Positions 14,059-21,852 of a stretch of 21,852 bases of DNA are shown here, one piece after another. Positions within the stretch are counted from its first letter, which is position 1, and every line of letters begins with the position of its first letter. The notes under the pieces were generated by a model. It was not told where the DNA came from and did no database searches. It saw nothing but the letters and a program-made list of their open reading frames with translations. The stretch comes from Faecalicatena sp. (GTDB lineage: Bacteria > Bacillota > Clostridia > Lachnospirales > Lachnospiraceae), in assembly GCA_009774255.1 (NCBI GenBank), contig VSNK01000055.1, positions 1 to 21,852 of the forward strand, in the 5' to 3' direction. A program made the translations under genes and the position numbers.

Positions 14059-14076
14059 AACGGTCACGACGACTCC

Positions 14077-16452
14077 CTATTTAAACTCCACGATCGTCAC
14101 CCCGGCATCCCCCTCGCCGTATTCTGCCAGATGGTAGGATTTGACATGCTTCTGGCGGCGCAGGTAGTCGTGGATGCCCTTGCGCAGGGCGCCGGTTCCC
14201 TTGCCGTGTACCACCCGCACGGAATTCAGATGAGAGAGGATAGCGTCGTCCAGATATTTGTCCAGCTCCGAAATCGCCTCGTCCACCGTTCTGCCCAGCA
14301 GATTGATCTCCGGGCTGACGGAAAGGGATTTTCCCATTTTAATCTTTCCGCCTCCGGTATGCTTTCTGCGGGAATTGGAAAATGGATTCTGCTCTTCGAT
14401 AATCTCCAGATCGGAAATATGCACCTGAGAGCTTAATATCCCCATCTGCACCGTGACATTTCCGCGGGCGTCGGGCAGGGAACGGATGGTCCCCGTAAGG
14501 TTCATGCTGAGCACCCGCACGGATTCGCCCAGCTTGAAGTCCGAAGGCTTATGCTCCTTTTTCGGCTTTGTCGCTTTCAGGGAAGGCTCCGAGGAAGTAT
14601 CCTTGATCTTCTTGCGCAGGCGCTCCCTCTCCCGCTCCATTTCGGCGGCAGAGATATTTTCCTTCCCGAACCGGTGGAAATTCTTGATCGTTTCATCGGC
14701 AACCTCTTTCGCCTCCCGCAGGATGGCATTTGCCTTGTCATTCGCTTCCTTCAGGATGCGTTCCCGCTGCTCTTCCAGATGTTCCTCTTTCTGCCGGAGC
14801 TGCGTTTTCATGCGCTCCATTTCCCGGCGGTAGGCCTGGATCTCATCCTGCTCTTTTTCAATGGTACGCTTACTTGTCTCCAGGTCGGTGAGCAGGTCTT
14901 CGAAGGAAATGTCCTGCTCGGACAGGCGCTTTTTCGCGTCCTCGATAATATAATCCGGCAGCCCCAGCTTTCCTGATATGGCAAATGCGTTGCTCTTCCC
15001 GGGAATGCCTATGAGGAGGTGGTACGTAGGGCGCAGGCTTTCTACGTCAAATTCGCAGCAGGCATTTTCCACGCCGGGAGTGGAGAGGGCAAAGACCTTC
15101 AGCTCGCTGTAATGGGTGGTGGCCATGGTGCGGATGTCCCGGTCATGGAGATAAGAGAGGATCGCGATGGCAAGCGCGGCCCCCTCCGTAGGGTCGGTAC
15201 CCGCCCCCAGCTCGTCAAAGAGTACCAGAGATCGTTCGTCCACATCCTTCAGGAAGGATACGATGTTGGTCATGTGGGAGGAGAAGGTACTCAGACTCTG
15301 TTCAATACTCTGCTCATCCCCGATATCTGCGAAGACCTGGTGAAATACCGCCAGCTCCGAATGGTCGGAGGCCGGAATGTGCAGCCCAGCCTGGCCCATC
15401 AGTGTGAACAGCCCCACCGTTTTCAGCGAAACCGTCTTTCCGCCGGTGTTGGGTCCGGTGATGATCAGCAGGGAAAAATCATTTCCCAGAGTCACCGTGA
15501 TGGGCACCACCTTCCGGGCATCCAGCAGGGGGTGACGTCCGTTCCGGATGTGGATCCGTCCCTCTTCGTTGAGGAGCGGGCGGCTTCCGTTCATGGACAG
15601 GGCAAGATGTCCTCTGGCAAAGATAAAGTCCAGGTCGGTGAGGTTCCGGTAATTGGTCCGGATCTCTTCGATATAACCTGCGGTTTCTTCGCTCAAACGA
15701 GCAAGAATGACCTGAATTTCCTCCTGCTCTTTGGCGTACAGCTCTTTCAGATCATTGTTCAGCTTGACCACTGCCATGGGTTCCATGAACAAAGTGGAGC
15801 CGGTGGCCGACTGGTCGTGAATCATGCCGCTGACCTGGTTCCGGTATTCCGCCTTTACCGGGATACAATAGCGGTCGCCCCGCATGGTGATGATGGGATC
15901 CTGCAGATAATTGCGCAGGGATCCGTTGACCAGCCCGTTCAGCGTGGCATGAACCTTTTCATTGATGCTGTCCATGCTGCGCCGGATGCGCATCAGGGCA
16001 GGGCTGGCGTCATCGCTGATCTCATCTTCGCTGAGGATACAGCGGTCGATTTCATTCGAGAGGAGGGTCAGGGGTTCTAATTGTTCAAAGTAAATGTCCA
16101 GGCAGTCCGCCGATTCCTCCTGAGTATCATGCCGTCCATAGGCTTTGGCGCGCCCGGTGTTCTGCAGCAGCCTGCAGATCCGCAGCAGTTCGCCGCTTCC
16201 TAAGGCGGCACCGATCTCCAGACGCTTCATGGATTCCTCCACAGGGGCGGCGTCCCCGAAGGAAATGCGTCCTTTTTTGATAATCCTGGTAAATGCGGCC
16301 GCAGTCTGTTCCTGGGCCGTGTCGATCCGCGCCATGTCGGTCATGGGCTTCAGCCTCCGGCAGAGCTGCCGCCCCCGAAAAGAGGTGGCCTGCTCTTCCA
16401 GAAGAGCGGTGATCTTATCATATTCTAATTTTGTTAATGTTTTCTGATTCAT
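14077..16452 (-). CDS. mutS2: MutS2 (ribosome rescue / anti-recombination ATPase with Smr domain)
   Basis: A 791-residue protein of full family length. The N-terminal core and clamp region runs to about 300. The ABC-type ATPase has Walker A GPNTGGKTVSLKTVG (about 335-350), Walker B LVLFDELGAGTDPTEGAALA and the switch TMATTHYSELKVFA. A long charged coiled coil (about 515-620, rich in Glu, Lys and Arg) follows, then a KOW-like segment (LGESVRVLSMNLTGTIRSLP). The C-terminal Smr nuclease domain has INLLGRTVDEAISELDKYLD and VVHGKGTGALRKGIHDYL. Family members suppress homologous recombination and, in Bacillus, split collided ribosomes. AAGGAA lies about 10 nt before the ATG. All expected motifs are intact. 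Confidence 0.96.
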   Translation of the reverse strand: MNQKTLTKLEYDKITALLEEQATSFRGRQLCRRLKPMTDMARIDTAQEQTAAAFTRIIKKGRISFGDAAPVEESMKRLEIGAALGSGELLRICRLLQNTGRAKAYGRHDTQEESADCLDIYFEQLEPLTLLSNEIDRCILSEDEISDDASPALMRIRRSMDSINEKVHATLNGLVNGSLRNYLQDPIITMRGDRYCIPVKAEYRNQVSGMIHDQSATGSTLFMEPMAVVKLNNDLKELYAKEQEEIQVILARLSEETAGYIEEIRTNYRNLTDLDFIFARGHLALSMNGSRPLLNEEGRIHIRNGRHPLLDARKVVPITVTLGNDFSLLIITGPNTGGKTVSLKTVGLFTLMGQAGLHIPASDHSELAVFHQVFADIGDEQSIEQSLSTFSSHMTNIVSFLKDVDERSLVLFDELGAGTDPTEGAALAIAILSYLHDRDIRTMATTHYSELKVFALSTPGVENACCEFDVESLRPTYHLLIGIPGKSNAFAISGKLGLPDYIIEDAKKRLSEQDISFEDLLTDLETSKRTIEKEQDEIQAYRREMERMKTQLRQKEEHLEEQRERILKEANDKANAILREAKEVADETIKNFHRFGKENISAAEMERERERLRKKIKDTSSEPSLKATKPKKEHKPSDFKLGESVRVLSMNLTGTIRSLPDARGNVTVQMGILSSQVHISDLEIIEEQNPFSNSRRKHTGGGKIKMGKSLSVSPEINLLGRTVDEAISELDKYLDDAILSHLNSVRVVHGKGTGALRKGIHDYLRRQKHVKSYHLAEYGEGDAGVTIVEFK

Positions 16453-16483
16453 AGTCCGTACATTCCTTTTTTAAAAAATCTGT

Positions 16484-16625
16484 TTTAGGCGCTTAACAAC
16501 GAAATCTTGCGCAAAATGGCAAAATTTTCGCATCGTGCTTTTCTGGTTTATCCATGTTAGGCACTTACGAACAATTTCTTGCGCAAAATGGCAAAATTTC
16601 CGTTTTCTGGTTTATCCAGGTTAGG
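16484..16625. repeat. Two direct copies of the dispersed intergenic repeat, upstream of mutS2
   Basis: Copy 1 (about 16493-16557) and copy 2 (about 16558-16625) share TCTTGCGCAAAATGGCAAAA, then TTTCTGGTTTATCCA.GTTAG. The GCGCTTAACAACGAAATC start is also found, reversed, at about 12680-12697. The following 16626-16745 shows nothing recognisable. Confidence 0.8.
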
Positions 16626-16751
16626 GATGTGATTCCACAGCATGTCACGTATTGGCCGGTTTCTGTTTTGAACAGGCGAGAGAGGATGCTTTTTTCATTG
16701 TACCTTATCTGGCGGGGAATGAAAAGGGATTTTTTTTGCGTGGGAGCAGTT

Positions 16752-16924
16752 ACTTTACCGTTACTATTCACGGTGCCTTGCACTTTGCTGCAAGGCATCC
16801 GGCCAGTAAAGTGGCGGCTTTAGGCATCCAGCCCCTCGCCGTCAGGCGACTTTTCGATGGGCTGGATGCGTTACAATTTGCGGCCGGTTAGGTCGTGAAT
16901 TGTAACACTTTACCGTTACTGGCT
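16752..16924. other. Highly structured intergenic segment, possible RNA
   Basis: A hairpin GCCTTGCA-N6-TGCAAGGC (16775-16796) is followed by a two-armed fold. The outer stem is GCCAGTAA (16802-16809) / TTACTGGC (16916-16923). Arm 1 is CATCCAGCCC (16825-16834) / GGGCTGGATG (16859-16868) with an inner TCGCC/GGCGA. Arm 2 is GTTACAATT (16870-16878) / AATTGTAAC (16898-16906). ACTTTACCGTTACT occurs twice (16752-16765 and 16907-16920). No coding frame in 16626-17042 looks real. Confidence 0.5.
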
Positions 16925-17042
16925 AAGTTCACTGACCAGCCAGCGAACTGTAACGAATTCAGCACATTTTAAGTCGCCTTCGGTACTGGTTATAAAAAAT
17001 GTAAACGAATTATGAACGAATCGTAAATCAAATAGGATATTA

Positions 17043-17071
17043 TTGAACAATTTCGGGGAATCAGGTATACT
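17043..17071 (+). promoter_or_regulatory. Predicted sigma-A promoter of the HtrA-like gene
   Basis: TTGAAC (17043-17048), a 17-nt spacer and TATACT (17066-17071). The transcript would have a leader of about 100 nt before the chosen start at 17180. Confidence 0.75.
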
Positions 17072-17179
17072 ATATCAAAGGGGAAGTGTTTGCCCCTTTC
17101 AGTTGGATATGGTGCGGAGGCCGGAAGAATGTTTCCGGCAATGTGTTTGATGAGAAGGATTGTGGAGCCGGAGGATGGT

Positions 17180-18478
17180 ATGAGAGAGCAGAAACCGGAT
17201 GAGCAAAAGGGGACGGATGATTATACCCAAAAGGAATCATTTTCATTTTTACAAGAAACCATAAAGCCGAAGCCTGTCACGAGGGGACAGATCATGCTGC
17301 AGCTCGTGAAGATGGCAATGTACGGCCTGATCATCGGGACGGCCGCCTGCTGCGGCTTTTATGCGGTTCAGCCATGGGCGAAGGAGACATTTCATGAGGA
17401 GGCTCAGGAAGTGACTCTGCCCGCCGATGATGAGGAAGAAGCGGAGCCGCCGGCGGAGGAACAAGAGGAAGAAGTGGTGCAGCCGGAGCCGGAGGTGATC
17501 ATTCCGGACCTGACGGCAGACAGCTACCGGGAGATCATGCAGGATATGTATGGCATTGCAAAGGAAGCGGACCGATGTGTGGCGTCTGTCAGAGCGCTGA
17601 AAAAGGACGAGACGCAGAATGAACCTGCCGCGCACAGCGGGACGACCGGTCTGGTAGCCGCGGACAACGGGCAGGAGCTCTTGATCCTTGCGGACAGCTC
17701 TGTCTGCGAAGATTCGGAGCAGTGGACCGTCATATTTTCCGATCATACGGAGCATCCGGCCAGTTTGGTGAAGCAGGACGGCAACCGGGGCCTGGCGGTA
17801 TTCGGCGTAGACCGCGCATCCATCGAAGCCAATACGTGGAATTATGTCCATGTGGCGGAACTTGGGAATTCCAACATTACGGCCCGCGGAGACCTGGTGA
17901 TCGCTCTGGGACAGATGTTTGGATATGAGAGCGGCCTCGGCTATGGAATTATCAGCTCCAAGGACTGGAGCTATCAATATGCGGACGGACAGTGCGGCGT
18001 GATCGCTACAGATATCGCGGCGGCGCCGGGCGGCAGCGGTGTGCTGTTCAACCAGAAGGGGCAGGTCATCGGCCTGGTGAAGAGTGGAATTCTGGGAGAG
18101 GCAGTGTCCGCTTCGGCAAGCGCTCTGGCAGTCTCGGACATGAAGCAGGTGATGGAAATGCTTCTGAATGGGGAGAGCGTACCTTATATGGGAATTTCCG
18201 GCACGTCCGTGACGGAAGAGCTTTCCGAAGCGCAGAAGATGCCAAAGGGCCTGTATGTGACAAATGTGCAGGTGGACTCTCCCGGAATGAAAGCGGGCAT
18301 CCAGAACGGAGATGTGATCCAGCAGGTGGGAGAGGACACCGTGAGCGGAAATGTGTCCTATGAAAAAGCAGTATTGGGATGTAAGCCCGGGGAGGCCGTG
18401 AAGGTCAAAGGCCAGCGGCTTGGGAACGGCGGCTATGTGGATGTGGATTTTACGGTGACGATGGGAAGTATGGAATGA
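17180..18478 (+). CDS. HtrA-like membrane-anchored protein with PDZ domain, catalytic triad degenerate
   Basis: A 432-residue protein with a cytoplasmic N terminus, one membrane segment (about 40-60, MAMYGLIIGTAACCGFYAV), an acidic linker rich in Glu and Pro (to about 115), a trypsin-like fold and a C-terminal PDZ domain (GLYVTNVQVDSPGMKAGIQN, then GDVIQQVG). The Ser is kept (S286 in APGGSGVLF). However, where HtrA proteins have TNNHVV this one has LADSSV (S173 at the His position), and the DLAVL Asp is G204 in RGLAVFGV. It is therefore probably not a protease but a binding or scaffold protein. The start at 17180 was chosen for GGAGG 5 nt upstream; the frame opens 30 codons earlier. A 37-bp tandem repeat extends from its last codons. 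Confidence 0.85.
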   Translation: MREQKPDEQKGTDDYTQKESFSFLQETIKPKPVTRGQIMLQLVKMAMYGLIIGTAACCGFYAVQPWAKETFHEEAQEVTLPADDEEEAEPPAEEQEEEVVQPEPEVIIPDLTADSYREIMQDMYGIAKEADRCVASVRALKKDETQNEPAAHSGTTGLVAADNGQELLILADSSVCEDSEQWTVIFSDHTEHPASLVKQDGNRGLAVFGVDRASIEANTWNYVHVAELGNSNITARGDLVIALGQMFGYESGLGYGIISSKDWSYQYADGQCGVIATDIAAAPGGSGVLFNQKGQVIGLVKSGILGEAVSASASALAVSDMKQVMEMLLNGESVPYMGISGTSVTEELSEAQKMPKGLYVTNVQVDSPGMKAGIQNGDVIQQVGEDTVSGNVSYEKAVLGCKPGEAVKVKGQRLGNGGYVDVDFTVTMGSME

Positions 18479-18627
18479 CGTGGATTTTATGGTGACAATG
18501 AGAAGTATGGAATGCTGCGGACCTCATGGTGATAGTGGAAAGTATGGAATAATGTAGATTTTATGGTGAAGAAGAGAAGTATGGAATGACGTGGATTTTA
18601 TGGCGATGATGGGAAGTTTAGAATAAA
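18443..18627. repeat. 37-bp tandem repeat (5 units) spanning the 3' end of the HtrA-like gene
   Basis: Units start at 18443, 18480, 18517, 18554 and 18591, each beginning GTGGATTTTA-like and containing GGTGA...GAAGTATGGAAT. The first unit encodes the protein's last residues (VDFTVTMGSME); the others lie after the stop codon. The period is not a multiple of three, so later units do not extend the frame. Confidence 0.9.
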
Positions 18628-18651
18628 GAAGAAAGAGGATAAACGGACAAT

Positions 18652-19590
18652 ATGTATATTAAAGACTTACGTGGGGGCGAGACAATCAGAAGTATTTACA
18701 TGTGCAGGGGAAAACGTTCTGCGGAGACACGGAATGGGAAGCCCTACGACAACCTGATTCTGCAGGATAAGACCGGCAGCCTGGATGGAAAGGTATGGGA
18801 TCCCAATTCTCAGGGAATTGCGGACTATGAGGAAAAGGATTTTATTGAGGTGTACGGCGAAGTGATCACCTACAATAATAATCTTCAGCTGAATATTAAG
18901 CAGCTCAGAAAAGCAGCCGAGGGAGAATACGATCCGGCGGATTATATGCCTGTCACTGACAAAAGCATTGACGGCATGTATCAGGAACTGATGAACTATG
19001 TCAGACATATTTCCAATGAATATCTGCGCCGGGCGGTGGAATATTACTTCGTGAAGGATGAAGCATTCATCAAGGCATTTAAGGGTCATTCTGCGGCAAA
19101 GACCGTACATCACGGCTTCTGCGGGGGTCTTCTGGAGCATACGCTGAGTGTGGTGCGCATGTGCGATTATTTTGCGGGCGCCTACGAAATTCTGAATAAA
19201 GATCTGCTGATCGCGTCTGCAATCTGCCATGATATCGGGAAGGTGAGGGAACTTTCCGCATTTCCGGACAATGATTACACGGACGAAGGCCAGTTGATCG
19301 GTCATATCGTGATCGGTTCCGAGATGCTCAGCGACGCCATCCGCTCTATTCCGGGTTTTCCGGAAATTCTGGCAAATGAATGGAAGCACTGCATTCTCGC
19401 CCATCACGGAGAACTGGAATTCGGTTCACCGAAAAAACCGGCGCTGGCAGAGGCTCTGGCTCTGAACCTGGCGGATAATACGGACGCAAAGATGCAGACA
19501 TTGAAAGAGGCGTTCAAAGATAAAAACAACACGGATTGGCTGGGGTATAACCGGTTATTTGAGTCGAATTTGAGGAAGACTTCCATATAA
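18652..19590 (+). CDS. yhaM: 3'-5' exoribonuclease YhaM family protein
   Basis: A 312-residue protein of normal family length. The N-terminal OB-fold nucleic-acid-binding domain (residues 1-90) has YDNLILQDKTGSLDGKVWDP. The central HD phosphohydrolase domain has HHGFCGGLLEHTLSVVRMCD and the metal pair H193-D194 in SAICHDIGKVREL, then HCILAHHGELEFGSPKKPAL, and the C-terminal NTDWLGYNRLFESNLRKT is typical. YhaM degrades RNA and single-stranded DNA from the 3' end in the cytosol. The ribosome site (AGAGGA about 12 nt upstream) is weak and directly follows the last 37-bp unit, so that array separates it from the HtrA-like gene. Confidence 0.93.
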   Translation: MYIKDLRGGETIRSIYMCRGKRSAETRNGKPYDNLILQDKTGSLDGKVWDPNSQGIADYEEKDFIEVYGEVITYNNNLQLNIKQLRKAAEGEYDPADYMPVTDKSIDGMYQELMNYVRHISNEYLRRAVEYYFVKDEAFIKAFKGHSAAKTVHHGFCGGLLEHTLSVVRMCDYFAGAYEILNKDLLIASAICHDIGKVRELSAFPDNDYTDEGQLIGHIVIGSEMLSDAIRSIPGFPEILANEWKHCILAHHGELEFGSPKKPALAEALALNLADNTDAKMQTLKEAFKDKNNTDWLGYNRLFESNLRKTSI

Positions 19591-19647
19591 GATGGGGAAC
19601 GATAGAAAAGCTTGAGACCTGCTGTTCTCAATAATTTTCAGCTATGC

Positions 19648-19715
19648 GGTTGCGATTCAACAGGCCATTTGCATGCAATTTATTGCAATGTAAATGACCT
19701 GTTGAATCAGCAACC
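19648..19715. terminator. Long stem-loop after yhaM, possible terminator
   Basis: GGTTGCGATTCAACAGG (19648-19664) pairs with CCTGTTGAATCAGCAACC (19698-19715) with a single bulge. Pairing continues inward (CCATTTGCATGCAAT with ATTGCAATGTAAATG, two or three mismatches). It lies 58 nt after the yhaM stop. No strong T-tract follows, so it may instead be a mobile palindrome. Confidence 0.45.
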
Positions 19716-19738
19716 CACTTATTAATGAGCAAAAAGCG

Positions 19739-19801
19739 GCTGCAGCTGGCGCGATGCCCACGGCAGATTTCATGGAACGTGAGTATATCTCAGCAATGAA
19801 A
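19739..19801. repeat. Dispersed repeat related to 12762-12815
   Basis: CGGCTGCAGCTGGCGCGATG, CCCACGGCAGATTTCATGGA, then ACGTGAGTATATCTCAGCAATGAAAA matches the reverse complement of 12762-12815. Its end (ATCTCAGCAATGAAAA) also occurs in the palindrome at 4624-4805. No gene is seen in 19591-20020. Confidence 0.6.
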
Positions 19802-19857
19802 AACGAACATTTTGCACAGGAATCATAGATTTTAAGTCAGATTTCATCCGCTTTGAG

Positions 19858-19996
19858 TGAGCATTCTCGGAAACTCTTTGTTCTCAGGAGTGCACAAATT
19901 TATGACGCGTACGTGGAGCGCACGTTGAATAAATTTGGGTGCTCCTGGCGGAAAATCAGCCGCAAAGATAGGTGTAAGGGAGTTTCCGAGAGTGCT
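19858..19996. repeat. Palindromic element just upstream of rlmD
   Basis: Outer arms GAGCATTCTCGGAAACTC (19858-19875) and GAGTTTCCGAGAGTGCTC (19979-19996) pair with one mismatch. Inner arms AGGAGTGCACAAATTTA and TAAATTTGGGTGCTCCT also pair, with a small central stem (GCGTACGTGGAGCGCACG). The whole 139-nt region can fold into one long hairpin, ending 12 nt before the rlmD ribosome site. The frame stays open through it, which explains the artificial long form of the gene. Confidence 0.65.
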
Positions 19997-20020
19997 CTGA
20001 GTATGATTAGAGGTATATTT

Positions 20021-21547
20021 ATGCAGAAAAATGAAATAGTGACAGTGACGATCCAGGATATGGGCGTCAATGGAGAAGGTATAGGCAGAGTCAATGGCTA
20101 TACCTTATTTATTAAGGATGCAGTGATCGGCGACGTGGTGGAAGCCAGGGTGACGAAGGCAAAGAAAAATTATGGCTATGCAAGACTGATGAGTATTATA
20201 ACTCCTTCGGAATACCGTGCGGAACCGGTCTGCAGATTTGCCAGGAAGTGCGGTGGCTGCCAGATTCAGGAATTGTCCTATGAAAAGCAGTTGGAATTCA
20301 AGCAGAACAAGGTACTGGGAAATCTGGAACGTATTGGAGGATTCTCACCGGAGCATCTGCAAGAGGTATTCGGGGATGTGATCGGGATGGAGAAGCCATT
20401 TGGCTATCGGAACAAGGCACAGTTCCCATTTGGAACAGATAAGGACGGACAGCCGATCACCGGATTCTATGCCGGGCGGACCCATGACATTATTGCGAAT
20501 ACGGACTGCGCGCTTGGCGTGCCGGTGAACCGGGAAATTCTCGAATTAATACTTGTGTTTATGAAAAAATATCATGTCCCTTCCTATGATGAAAAGACCG
20601 GGAAAGGACTGATTCGTCATGTTTTGATCCGATACGGATTTACCACGAAGGAAATTATGGTGTGCTTTGTGGTGAATAAGGAGAAGGCAGACCCAGACCG
20701 CGGGAACAGAAAGACGGAGCAAGACGAAGGCAAACGGTCAGGAATTCAAACAGGAATTCAGCCAGAGATTCGATCAGGAATTCAGTCAGGGAATGGATCA
20801 GGAATTTGCGGCACGTGGATTCCGTATCAGGAAGTACTGGTGGAGCAGCTTGCGCAGATTCCGGGAATGACGAGTATTACGGTAAGCCCAAACCCCAGGC
20901 AGACCAATGTGATTATGGGAGAACGGTATGAAATACTTAGGGGGCAGCCGTTTATCACGGACTATATCGGAACGGTGAAATATCAGATTTCCCCGCTGTC
21001 TTTTTATCAGGTGAATCCGGTTCAGACGGAGAAGCTCTATAATCTGGCATTGGAATACGCCGATCTGAAAGGACAGGAGACGGTGTGGGATCTATATTGT
21101 GGGATCGGAACCATTTCCCTGTTCCTGGCTCAGAAGGCAGGGAAGGTGTATGGTGTGGAGATCGTGCCCCAGGCCGTGGAAGACGCCAGACGGAATGCGG
21201 AGATCAATGGGATTGCGAATGCGGAATTCTTTGTAGGGAAGTCAGAGGAAGTGCTGCCAGCGTATTATAAAAAATATGAGAAGGAGCACCCGGGGGAGTG
21301 TGCGCATGCGGATGTGATCGTGGTCGATCCGCCGCGGAAAGGGTGCGAGGAAACACTGCTGAAAACAATGGTGGATATGCGGCCGGAGAGGATCGTGTAT
21401 GTGAGCTGTGACTCGGCTACGCTGGCAAGGGATCTAAAGTACCTGTGTGAGAGAGGATATGAGATACGGAAGGGGAGAGTGGTGGATCAGTTTGGGATGA
21501 GTGTACACACAGAATGTGTGGTGGGAATACAAAGGAAACATTTGTAG
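20021..21547 (+). CDS. rlmD: 23S rRNA (uracil-5-)-methyltransferase RlmD/RumA family
   Basis: A 508-residue enzyme that methylates uracil C5 in 23S rRNA using SAM. An N-terminal TRAM domain (VTVTIQDMGVNGEGIGRVNG) precedes the FeS-binding cysteines CRFARKCGGC, with a later Cys in TDCALGV. The Rossmann domain has VWDLYCGIGTISLFLA, VVDPPRKGC and the catalytic Cys in YVSCDSATLARDL. The start at ATG 20021 has AGAGG 7 nt upstream; the frame continues 56 codons upstream through a palindrome and is not part of the protein. A tetrapeptide-repeat insertion (about residues 240-263) interrupts the segment between AKVNKEKADP-like and WIPYQEVLVEQL. The family has several target sites, so the exact uridine is uncertain. 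Confidence 0.93.
   Translation: MQKNEIVTVTIQDMGVNGEGIGRVNGYTLFIKDAVIGDVVEARVTKAKKNYGYARLMSIITPSEYRAEPVCRFARKCGGCQIQELSYEKQLEFKQNKVLGNLERIGGFSPEHLQEVFGDVIGMEKPFGYRNKAQFPFGTDKDGQPITGFYAGRTHDIIANTDCALGVPVNREILELILVFMKKYHVPSYDEKTGKGLIRHVLIRYGFTTKEIMVCFVVNKEKADPDRGNRKTEQDEGKRSGIQTGIQPEIRSGIQSGNGSGICGTWIPYQEVLVEQLAQIPGMTSITVSPNPRQTNVIMGERYEILRGQPFITDYIGTVKYQISPLSFYQVNPVQTEKLYNLALEYADLKGQETVWDLYCGIGTISLFLAQKAGKVYGVEIVPQAVEDARRNAEINGIANAEFFVGKSEEVLPAYYKKYEKEHPGECAHADVIVVDPPRKGCEETLLKTMVDMRPERIVYVSCDSATLARDLKYLCERGYEIRKGRVVDQFGMSVHTECVVGIQRKHL
20738..20809. repeat. In-frame 12-bp tandem repeat (6 units) inside rlmD
   Basis: Units TCAGGAATTCAA, ACAGGAATTCAG, CCAGAGATTCGA, TCAGGAATTCAG, TCAGGGAATGGA, TCAGGAATTTGC encode SGIQ-TGIQ-PEIR-SGIQ-SGNG-SGIC. 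The preceding RGNRKTEQDEGKR is also low-complexity, so the whole insert looks like a tolerated surface loop. Confidence 0.9.
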
Positions 21548-21713
21548 AAGTGCTTTGTTTTAGGCAGTTTTATAAGCATTTTGTGTTTGCGGAAGATGAG
21601 GAAGGGAATCGGAATAAGAGGATGGAGAAGTATTTTGAGGTTTCGGCGGTGGTTGATGTGGGAGGTGGGGATACAAGGGAGTTTGTTTAATAAGAAAACA
21701 TGAGAGGACAAAT

Positions 21714-21740
21714 CAGTTGTTCGGAATTTCCGAACAACTG
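21714..21740. terminator. Perfect 12-bp stem-loop, possible terminator or operator
   Basis: CAGTTGTTCGGA-ATT-TCCGAACAACTG. It lies 167 nt after the rlmD stop in a 305-nt end region (21548-21852) with no convincing gene; a 46-codon GTG frame at 21550-21690 has no family features. The window ends in GGAGG (21848-21852), which looks like the ribosome site of a gene beginning just outside. Confidence 0.5.
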
Positions 21741-21852
21741 AAGGATATTTGGAACGCTTAGCTGAAAAGGAGATATACAATTTTAATGCTTGCGTTGATT
21801 ATATAAAGGCATCATATATTACTACTATGCAAAGTTAAGATACTATTGGAGG

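Noticed and set aside
19853..20020. 56-residue N-terminal extension of the RlmD protein
   Set aside because: It is the translated palindrome at 19858-19996; a good ribosome site precedes ATG 20021, where the TRAM domain begins.
21487..21780. Minus-strand 97-codon frame at the right end
   Set aside because: It overlaps the rlmD end antisense and a perfect palindrome, and shows no family features.

Overview
The window looks like chromosomal DNA of a Firmicute, most likely a gut Lachnospiraceae (Clostridium cluster XIVa). The grounds are strong AGGAGG ribosome sites, moderate GC, and the mix of YitT, YhaM, MutS2, HTH-Uma2 and SPASM proteins; there is no rRNA to confirm it. No rRNA or tRNA gene, CRISPR array or intact insertion sequence was recognised.

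Left part (1-4534), a probable RiPP locus. Two small minus-strand genes encode Nif11-like precursor peptides with a double-glycine leader end (ELSEDALEEVAGG). Their cores differ but share the last five residues, TRSRW. A radical SAM/SPASM maturase is transcribed divergently, and both directions have promoters of matching architecture (GTAACA-N17-TATAwA). Downstream, after an 18-bp tandem repeat, lie a type I isopentenyl-diphosphate isomerase and a UPF0489 protein that overlap by ATGA. UPF0489 is the family of the peptide arginase OspR. Two invariant core arginines plus a candidate peptide arginase suggest an ornithine-containing, radical-SAM-modified peptide. This is the most notable system in the window. 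No exporter or leader peptidase is visible here.

Middle part (4535-10435). A STAS anti-sigma antagonist, a GHKL anti-sigma kinase and an HExxH metallopeptidase form an apparent operon. They are followed by an HTH-Uma2 protein with a near-consensus promoter, a YitT membrane protein, and an intracellular GH5 glycosidase whose promoter overlaps an inverted repeat.

Right part (10436-21852). The minus strand carries an XRE-cupin regulator, a sensor kinase and response regulator separated by repeat DNA, and MutS2. The plus strand carries an HtrA-like membrane protein that has lost catalytic His and Asp, YhaM exoribonuclease and RlmD 23S rRNA methyltransferase.

Intergenic DNA is unusually repeat-rich. 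There are several families of palindromic or dispersed repeats (at least five related copies of one unit). There are also four short tandem arrays (12, 18, 37 and 12 bp) at gene edges or inside genes, two of them adding in-frame tetrapeptide repeats.
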